Source of the DNA: CAZFCK01 sp964517355
GTDB lineage: Bacteria; Desulfobacterota; Desulfovibrionia; Desulfovibrionales; Desulfovibrionaceae
Reading direction: 5' to 3'
Assembly: GCA_964517355.1 (NCBI GenBank)
Contig: CAZFCK010000079.1
Location: 1-19,145, forward strand
DNA: 19,145 nucleotides
Below are positions 14,038 to 19,145 of the stretch, one piece after another. The position numbers were made by a program, and so were the translations under genes. The notes under the pieces were generated by a model that did not search any database, was not told the origin of the DNA, and saw nothing but the letters and a program-made list of their open reading frames with translations. How positions within the stretch are numbered: position 1 is the first letter of the stretch; every line of letters starts with the position of its first letter.

Positions 14038-14160
14038 GAGCATCTACACTTTGAAAAAGTTGAAAGGATCCGCAAAAATCAGCTTGCAAATCTTTGCCGT
14101 GAAATGATTGCAGGCGGGCTTTACCCGCCGCTAAGCGATCATTTCAGGCGTTAAACGCTC
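14038..14160 (-). repeat. Family-2 MITE-like element, long copy
   Basis: A 123-bp element flanked by TA on both sides (14036-14037 and 14161-14162). The ends read GAGCATCTACACTTTGAAA and, reversed, GAGCGTTTAACGCCTGAAA, an imperfect terminal inverted repeat. In the orientation of 3027-3127 it contains a large foldback: TGAAATGAT...ATCATTTCA arms enclosing GGCGGG/CCCGCC. Then come CAAAGATTTGCAAGC and CCTTTCAACTTTTTCAAAG, shared with the other copy. It lies 85 bases beyond the adaptor gene stop. Confidence 0.78.
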
Positions 14161-14245
14161 TAAAAAAAGTTTTGGAGATCCTTAAGAACCTTTTCAAAAG
14201 ATTTTTTTGCCGCAGGAGGCCGTTGTATTTCAAAGTCAGCATGCT

Positions 14246-15565
14246 CTATGAGGTCACGGCATCTCCGTCGGCAAGTTGTTTTGGGGGCGAAACGATAATA
14301 TCCTCACCCGTGGAGAGGCCTTTCACGATCTGCGCATGGGAATCGTTCATCAGCCCCACTTCCACGGTGCGCATCTGCGCCTTGCCGTTCTGCACCGTGA
14401 AAAGTCGCCACTGGCCGTTGTTGTCGCGGAAAAGCGCCAGGCGGGGTACGACCACGGCATTGTCTCGGCTTGCGGTGAAGATGCGCACCCGCACGCGATA
14501 CCCCACCCCGAGATCAAGACCACGTTCGCGCAAAGACGCCAGAGCGTCCTTGTCAAAGGAAATGTCCACGGGAACGCGCTGCTGCTCCACGCCCAGAGAG
14601 GATATTTTGGTAAACGCCTCGGGCTTTACACGTTTCACCACTCCTTTTACAGGGGCGTCGCCGAAGATTTCTCCAAGAACGGCGACTTCCTGCCCCTCCT
14701 TGATGGGGCCCGCTTCCTGGCTGAGGATGTCGGCGGTAATCTGCAATTCCGCGAGATTGCCGATGTGCAACAAGGGAGCGCCGGCAGGGAGCATCTGTTC
14801 ATTCTGCACGTGGCGGGTGAGGATGACGCCGTTGATGGGCGCCTTGATCACGGCGCGTTCCAGATCGTCCTGCGCCTGTCCCAGGGCCTCTTGCAGCGAT
14901 TTGGTTTCCAAGCCTTTGCGCGTGAGCCATTGCTGCACGTATTTGGGCCCCAGCTCGGAGATAATGCTTATTGTGTCCATGGCTTTCGCCACGAGCTTGT
15001 TCACCGCGGCGTCCACCTGTCTCTGGGCGTTGTCCGTTTTGGCGCGCAGCAGCCGTTCCTGAGGCGATGCGCCTTTTTTGACGAGATCATCCACTGATTT
15101 TGTGTACCATTCGCTGAACTGAAGCTGCGCCTCGCTGGCCTTGGTCATCTCGTGCGCGGCGTCGGTGGTCTGCTGCACGGCGTCTATCCAGCGGGAAAAC
15201 TCCATTGCCGCGGTCTGTTCCATGGCGTTGTAGGTGTTCAGGTCGAGCCGCGCCTGGGCCTGGGCCACTGCGGCCTGCAGCGGCACGGTGTCCAGCGTAG
15301 CCACAACCTGCCCCTCCTGCACTGCGTCGCCTTCTTCCAGAGTGATGGCGTGAACGCGGCCCGTGACGGGCATGGTCAGCTTATAAACGTGGGGCAAAGA
15401 TGTCTGGCCTCGCTCCTCGACCCAGGATTGAATCGCCGTCGTGGCGGATTTCGCCGTAAGCACGGGCAGTCCTTTGTTCGAGGCCAGCATGGCGTAGTAC
15501 ACGCCGCCGGCGATGACCACCAGGATTGCCAGCCATTTTATCCATCCTGTCTTCTTCTTGGCCAT
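14246..15565 (-). CDS. HlyD/MacA-type periplasmic adaptor (membrane fusion protein)
   Basis: A 439-residue protein anchored by one N-terminal helix (about 9-27, IKWLAILVVIAGGVYYAML) with the rest in the periplasm. The first half of the lipoyl/barrel-sandwich domain is at about 60-93 (MPVTGRVHAITLEEGDAVQEGQVVATLD). A long helical coiled-coil hairpin follows (about 94-235). The second lipoyl half is recognisable as IKAPINGVILTRHVQNEQMLPAGAPLLHIG, then a beta-barrel (LQITADILSQEAGPIKEGQEV) and a membrane-proximal domain. Such adaptors join an inner-membrane pump to a TolC-like outer-membrane channel; no channel gene is in the window. The start is ATG 15565, preceded by GGAGG, not the upstream in-frame ATG at 15595. 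It is the third gene of the efflux operon, 87 bases after the permease. Confidence 0.9.
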   Translation of the reverse strand: MAKKKTGWIKWLAILVVIAGGVYYAMLASNKGLPVLTAKSATTAIQSWVEERGQTSLPHVYKLTMPVTGRVHAITLEEGDAVQEGQVVATLDTVPLQAAVAQAQARLDLNTYNAMEQTAAMEFSRWIDAVQQTTDAAHEMTKASEAQLQFSEWYTKSVDDLVKKGASPQERLLRAKTDNAQRQVDAAVNKLVAKAMDTISIISELGPKYVQQWLTRKGLETKSLQEALGQAQDDLERAVIKAPINGVILTRHVQNEQMLPAGAPLLHIGNLAELQITADILSQEAGPIKEGQEVAVLGEIFGDAPVKGVVKRVKPEAFTKISSLGVEQQRVPVDISFDKDALASLRERGLDLGVGYRVRVRIFTASRDNAVVVPRLALFRDNNGQWRLFTVQNGKAQMRTVEVGLMNDSHAQIVKGLSTGEDIIVSPPKQLADGDAVTS

Positions 15566-15652
15566 GGCCGCCTCCTTGTCGGAACGTCTCGTCAATGTTC
15601 CGTTTTTGTCGCATCTGCCCCAGTATTCCGGGGCATTGTTATCGTGCCGCGA

Positions 15653-18031
15653 TCATTCCTTCATGCTGAGCGCTTCGTTCCACTCCAGCCGGGAAATGTT
15701 TCGCTGGATAATGGCCTGGCAAAGCAGGACGAACAGAATCGCCATGCCGATGGACAAAAGCCAGCTCGATGGAGCGATGACGCTGGGCATGACGTACATA
15801 TCGTTTTTGTACTGCAAGGCCATGCCGTCCAGCATCCATTTGCCCAGGGGCAATCCCGCAAGAATGCCCAGGAGATTGACAACCATGCTTTCTCGCAGCA
15901 GCAGGTTGCCCACTTCCAGAGCCGTATATCCGAGCACGCGGTAGGTCGCGATCTCGCGTTTGCGTTCGATGATGCCGATGAGCCCGGCATTGAGTATGGA
16001 GCCGAAAAAGATGATGGCCGCGAAAAAGATCATGGGGTAGGCCATGCTGCCCAGCTTGTCCACAAAGGAAACCTGCATGAGCCCCTGTTGCAGTTGCCTG
16101 TCGCCGATGTTCGTCAATTTGGGATAGCGCTTGCATTGCCGTAGGAAAAGCCTGCGTTCAAGAGGCGTCATCCGGGCGCGCAATTGGAGTTTGGAGACCG
16201 CGTCGGCTTCGTTGATCATGCGGTTGAGGTAGTGGAAATCGGCGTACACCGGAAGACCGAACAGAGAATCTACCACGTTGGCCACGTATGTCGTAAAAGG
16301 CTCTTGCAACCCCTTGGTGGGGATCACGGTGACCGCGTCGCCTGGGCGCAGGTCCATCAACTCGGCGAGACGCCGCGTCATCAGCAGGCCCGTGGAAGGC
16401 ACCGCCACGGTGTTGCCCTCACCGTCGCGGGGCAGGGTGAGCTGCGCATTTTGCATCAGGCCGGTGACCATGCCCTTTTTGCGCCTGAAGCCGTTTTCAA
16501 AGTCGCAGGCGACTTCGAGCACAGGTTCCACATGGAGCACGCCCGGCAGAATGGACAGTTCGTTGACCGCCCCCGTATCGAGTTCGTCGCTGAAACTCAG
16601 GCTGAAATCGGACAGCAGCAGCTTGTCGAATTGAAACGAGAGCATGAATTTCAGAGAATCCACCATGCCGAAGGTGGAGACGAGCAGGGCGGTGCCCATG
16701 GCCGCGGCGAAGACCGTCACCAGCGAGCGCACGCGGTTGCGGAAGATGTTGCGCAAGCTGAGCTGCCAGCGGAATCCCAACCGCTTCCAGAGCCAGGGCC
16801 ATTTCTCCAAGGGTACGGAACCGCCTTCGGGCGGCGCGGCCTGGCGCATGGCTTCAGCGGGAGTAAGGCTCGTGACGTGGCGCACGCCGCGGATTGTGCC
16901 GAGCAGACTGAAAAAAAGCGCCGTGCCCAGGGCCGCGCAGGCCAGGTCGGGATAGAAATGATTTTCCAGCACAGGAAAAGTGAAGAAGCCTCGATACATA
17001 TACGTAAGACCGTCCGCCAGGGCATACCCCATGAGACATCCGGCCACGCCGCCGCTCAGTCCGACTATGGCCCCGATCTTCATATAATGCGCCGTAATGG
17101 CGCCGTTGCCGTAGCCCAGGGCCTTGAGCGTGCCCACGATGCCGCGTTGCTGTTCGGCCAGGCGCGTCATGAGCACGTTCAGCACCAGGGCGGCCACGCA
17201 CAGAAATATCAGGGGTAAAATGGTGGCCATGGTGGCCAGCCCGGAAAGTTCCGAGGAAAGAGACAGGTTCGACGCCTGCTGCGACAACGGAGTCGTGGAA
17301 AACACACCGAAAGAGGCGAGCCGCTTGCTCAGCGTGTCCAGCACGAAATCGGGCTGACGCCGCGCCTGGGGGGTCAGGAAGCCCACGATATTGTTGCAGG
17401 CGCCTTCAAAGCCCATGGCCTCTTCGGCGAAGGCGCGTTTCACATAGAAAATTCCGTAGTTCGACGGTTCGGGAACAATGCTCCCCGGTGGCATGAGGTA
17501 CACGAATTCCGAGGAGATGGCCGTACCCACCACCACAAGATCCTTTTGCTCGCCGTTTATCAAAAGATGTAGATCGTCTCCCGCGTCAATCCCCCGCTCC
17601 GTGGCAAAGGCATGGTCCACGAGCACCTCGTTGGGGCGGAACGAGGTGAAATAGCTGCCGCTTTGTACAAGAACGCCGTTTATGACCCCTTTCTCCTCGG
17701 CGGGCAAAGAGATCATCTGTCCTGAAAGAGGACGGTCCACGCCTTCCATGTCCAGAATCACAGGAGCCACGATGCGCTCCCGAACACTGGCCACGCCGGG
17801 TACGGAAGCCAGTCGCACGGCCTCGCTCACCGGAGCCTTTTTCAGGTCTATCCAGAAATCGCCTAGATGGGTGCGCTGGTAATAATCGCTACGCGCCAGA
17901 TTCAGGTTGCGGGAAGTGGCGAATAAACCCGACATGCACCCCACGCCTACGGTGACGATGGCGACCAGGGCCAGCAGCATGCCCTTGCTTTGCCACAGGT
18001 CGCGACGCAGTTTGCCGTCAAGCACGCTCAC
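15653..18031 (-). CDS. ABC transporter permease with two FtsX domains
   Basis: An inner-membrane protein of about 792 residues built as a duplicated four-helix FtsX/MacB-type unit. Predicted helices are at about 17-38, 264-288, 312-336, 361-380 (first half) and 434-454, 662-685, 712-733, 755-775 (second half). Two large periplasmic domains (about 40-260 and 455-660) carry the MacB-like periplasmic-core character. Each half has the cytoplasmic FtsX coupling loop after its second helix: EQQRGIVGTLKALGYGNGAI and ERKREIATYRVLGYTALEV. Eight helices in one chain means one polypeptide can supply the whole membrane part, unlike dimeric MacB. The ATG at 18031 overlaps the ATPase stop by four bases, so translation is coupled. 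Members move lipids, peptides or drugs outwards or drive periplasmic work; the substrate is unknown. Confidence 0.92.
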   Translation of the reverse strand: MSVLDGKLRRDLWQSKGMLLALVAIVTVGVGCMSGLFATSRNLNLARSDYYQRTHLGDFWIDLKKAPVSEAVRLASVPGVASVRERIVAPVILDMEGVDRPLSGQMISLPAEEKGVINGVLVQSGSYFTSFRPNEVLVDHAFATERGIDAGDDLHLLINGEQKDLVVVGTAISSEFVYLMPPGSIVPEPSNYGIFYVKRAFAEEAMGFEGACNNIVGFLTPQARRQPDFVLDTLSKRLASFGVFSTTPLSQQASNLSLSSELSGLATMATILPLIFLCVAALVLNVLMTRLAEQQRGIVGTLKALGYGNGAITAHYMKIGAIVGLSGGVAGCLMGYALADGLTYMYRGFFTFPVLENHFYPDLACAALGTALFFSLLGTIRGVRHVTSLTPAEAMRQAAPPEGGSVPLEKWPWLWKRLGFRWQLSLRNIFRNRVRSLVTVFAAAMGTALLVSTFGMVDSLKFMLSFQFDKLLLSDFSLSFSDELDTGAVNELSILPGVLHVEPVLEVACDFENGFRRKKGMVTGLMQNAQLTLPRDGEGNTVAVPSTGLLMTRRLAELMDLRPGDAVTVIPTKGLQEPFTTYVANVVDSLFGLPVYADFHYLNRMINEADAVSKLQLRARMTPLERRLFLRQCKRYPKLTNIGDRQLQQGLMQVSFVDKLGSMAYPMIFFAAIIFFGSILNAGLIGIIERKREIATYRVLGYTALEVGNLLLRESMVVNLLGILAGLPLGKWMLDGMALQYKNDMYVMPSVIAPSSWLLSIGMAILFVLLCQAIIQRNISRLEWNEALSMKE

Positions 18032-18741
18032 CAGCTGATTTCCTCCGCTTTGGCCACGTGCTCGTTGATCTTGGCGGTTGCGCCCTCCATGGTCAGATGG
18101 ACCACGCGCCTGGCCAGGCTGGCGATGGGGGCGGCGTGGGTAATGATGACGATGGTCGTGTGCAGCCGTTCATTCAGCTCGGTGAGCAGCTTCAGGACCA
18201 TGCGGCCCGTTTTCGCGTCCAAAGCGCCCGTGGGCTCGTCGCAGAACATCACCCGAGGATTCTTGGCCAACGCCCGGGCGATGGAGACGCGCTGCTGCTG
18301 CCCCCCGGAAAGCTGCGCGGGAAAATGGTCCTTGCGGTCGGCCAGCCCCACGAGATCCAGAGCTTTTTCCGGGTCCATGGGATCGTCCGCGACCTCGGTG
18401 GAAACCAAGACGTTTTCCAGGGCCGTGAGCGTGGGCACGAGATTGTAGAATTGGAATACGAAACCCACGTTTTTGCGCCGGTGCTCGGTCAGCTCCCGGT
18501 CGCTTATCTGCGAGATGTCCCGGCCGGAGAAAAGCACCTGGCCGGAAGTGGGGCGGTCGATACCGCCGATGATGTTCAGCAAGGTTGTTTTGCCCGCGCC
18601 GGAAGCTCCCAGTATCACGGTGAGTTCTCCCCGGTAGATGTCCACGTCGATACCCCGCAGCACGGGCACTTCAACCTCGCCCATGATGTAGGTCTTACGC
18701 ACGTCGCGGCATTGGATTTCAACAACGCCGTTTTCTTCCAT
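18028..18741 (-). CDS. ABC transporter ATP-binding protein (MacB/LolD type)
   Basis: A 237-residue cytoplasmic ATPase that powers the permease encoded next to it. All nucleotide-binding motifs are intact: Walker A GASGAGKTT (45-53), Q-loop VFQFYNLVPTLT (Gln97), signature LSGGQQQRVSIARAL (144-158), Walker B RVMFCDEP with catalytic Glu169, D-loop GALD (172-175) and switch His202 in IVIITHAAPIA. The Q-loop and signature sequences are those of the MacB/LolD/FtsE subfamily, which pairs with FtsX-type permeases. The frame is open to 18792, but GGAGG five bases before ATG 18741 marks the start (MEENGVVEIQ). It is the first gene of the three-gene operon, and its last four bases overlap the permease start. 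Confidence 0.95.
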   Translation of the reverse strand: MEENGVVEIQCRDVRKTYIMGEVEVPVLRGIDVDIYRGELTVILGASGAGKTTLLNIIGGIDRPTSGQVLFSGRDISQISDRELTEHRRKNVGFVFQFYNLVPTLTALENVLVSTEVADDPMDPEKALDLVGLADRKDHFPAQLSGGQQQRVSIARALAKNPRVMFCDEPTGALDAKTGRMVLKLLTELNERLHTTIVIITHAAPIASLARRVVHLTMEGATAKINEHVAKAEEISW

Positions 18742-18852
18742 ACCATCCTCCAGGGAACGCTGCCGGAATATGAAACATATGAGAATTTTCATTCATACTT
18801 GTCATTATTCATGTTTTTGGTCAAGTGCTTGGGGACGATATGTGCATGTTGC

Positions 18853-18867
18853 GGGCGGGCGGGCGGG
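18853..18867 (+). promoter_or_regulatory. G-quadruplex motif in a dyad upstream of the efflux operon
   Basis: GGGCGGGCGGGCGGG has four G3 tracts with single-base loops, the strongest class of predicted parallel quadruplex. The C-rich strand is the coding strand of the operon, whose first start codon is 112 bases away. GCGGGCGGGAC (18859-18869) can instead pair with GTCCCTCCCGC (18885-18895) with one mismatch, so hairpin and quadruplex may compete. A regulatory role is inference. Confidence 0.5.
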
Positions 18868-18897
18868 ACATCACCGCGAACAACGTCCCTCCCGCAG

Positions 18898-18927
18898 GCG
18901 ACGCCTTGTTTCAAGGCGAAAATGCTC
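18898..18927 (+). repeat. Family-1 MITE-like repeat, right-end fragment
   Basis: GACGCCTTGTTTCAAGGCG then AAAATGCTC, with TA at 18928-18929. The terminus GAGC (reading inwards) is identical to the left terminus of intact copies. Nothing to the left matches the rest of the element. The remainder of 18742-19145 holds a broken R4-like hairpin (about 18998-19027, including a run of nine G) and the second R5 15-mer (19125-19139). I see no gene there. Confidence 0.65.
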
Positions 18928-19124
18928 TAGTGCTTCTTGACTTTGAAATAGGAATGTCTTCGGCGGGTTAAAAACCTTGCAGAATGATCGCGGGTGCGGG
19001 GGGGGGCGTTCCCCTCTGGCGGGGCTTGGAGCATCTCACCTGTAAAGGGTTAATATACTCCAACGTTTCTTTTCGAAAAGTGATGGGGATAACTGATTAA
19101 AAGTATAAAGTTTGGGAAGGGGAG

Positions 19125-19139
19125 AGCGCGAGAGGGGAA
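19125..19139. repeat. R5 15-mer, second copy, near window end
   Basis: AGCGCGAGAGGGGAA, identical to the minus strand of 8246-8260. It is followed by ACCCTT at the window edge, where the other copy reads CCCCTT, so a dyad probably continues outside the window. Confidence 0.5.
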
Positions 19140-19145
19140 ACCCTT

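Noticed and set aside
13547..14089. 180-codon minus-strand frame as a gene
   Set aside because: Its start codon lies inside the family-2 element, there is no ribosome-binding site, and no motif is recognisable; kept only as an ambiguous region.
15152..16144. 330-codon plus-strand frame opposite the adaptor and permease
   Set aside because: It is the antisense shadow of two well-supported genes; its histidine/glutamine-rich translation is typical of antisense GC-rich coding DNA.
18999..19007. Nine-G run as a phase-variation tract
   Set aside because: It is intergenic inside a degraded R4-type hairpin, with no gene start or promoter recognised close by.

Overview
The window looks like chromosomal DNA of a Desulfovibrio-type bacterium (Desulfobacterota). 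This placement is an inference. It rests on the gene mix (PAS hybrid kinase, iron-sulfur-type flavoprotein, MntP, compact orphan glycosyltransferase-like proteins) and on the dense structured intergenic repeats. There is no rRNA, tRNA or phage gene to confirm it. I see no CRISPR array and no transposase.

Layout. Positions 1-433 hold repeats only. A GNAT acetyltransferase (minus, 434-949) faces a membrane diguanylate cyclase (plus, 1500-2699). After a repeat-filled gap come a small glycosyltransferase-like protein (3210-3833), a CX2CX2CX7C flavoprotein (3873-4454) and a soluble five-PAS hybrid histidine kinase (4693-7923), all on plus. The putative manganese exporter mntP (minus, 8267-8833) is divergent from a second glycosyltransferase-like gene (plus, 8974-9777). 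The rest is on minus: a cupin (10233-10550), a DUF3592-like membrane protein (10764-11333), a 94-residue unknown (11410-11694), panD (11757-12110), two related small exported four-cysteine proteins (12516-12851 and 13044-13418), and a three-gene efflux operon read in the order ATPase, eight-helix FtsX-type permease, HlyD-type adaptor (18741 down to 14246).

How genes work together. The ATPase and permease overlap by 4 bases and the adaptor follows 87 bases later, so they should form one inner-membrane/periplasmic export machine. panD, the 94-residue protein and the DUF3592-like protein are closely spaced on one strand and may be co-transcribed. The cyclase and the hybrid kinase are independent signalling proteins; no direct partner is visible for either.

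The most interesting content is intergenic. (1) A 101-bp palindromic family flanked by TA at complete ends behaves like a miniature inverted-repeat transposable element (MITE); complete copies are at 210-310 and 2924-3024, with partial or decayed copies at 1-49, about 7956-7998, about 10599-10670 and about 18898-18927. (2) A second TA-associated fold-back family is at 3027-3127 and, inverted, at 14038-14160. (3) A tandem-hairpin plus T-tract element occurs three times, each time downstream of a gene and in the orientation of a terminator. One copy has a family-1 element inserted in its terminal loop, so empty and filled forms can be compared inside this window. A four-tract G-quadruplex motif lies upstream of the efflux operon.
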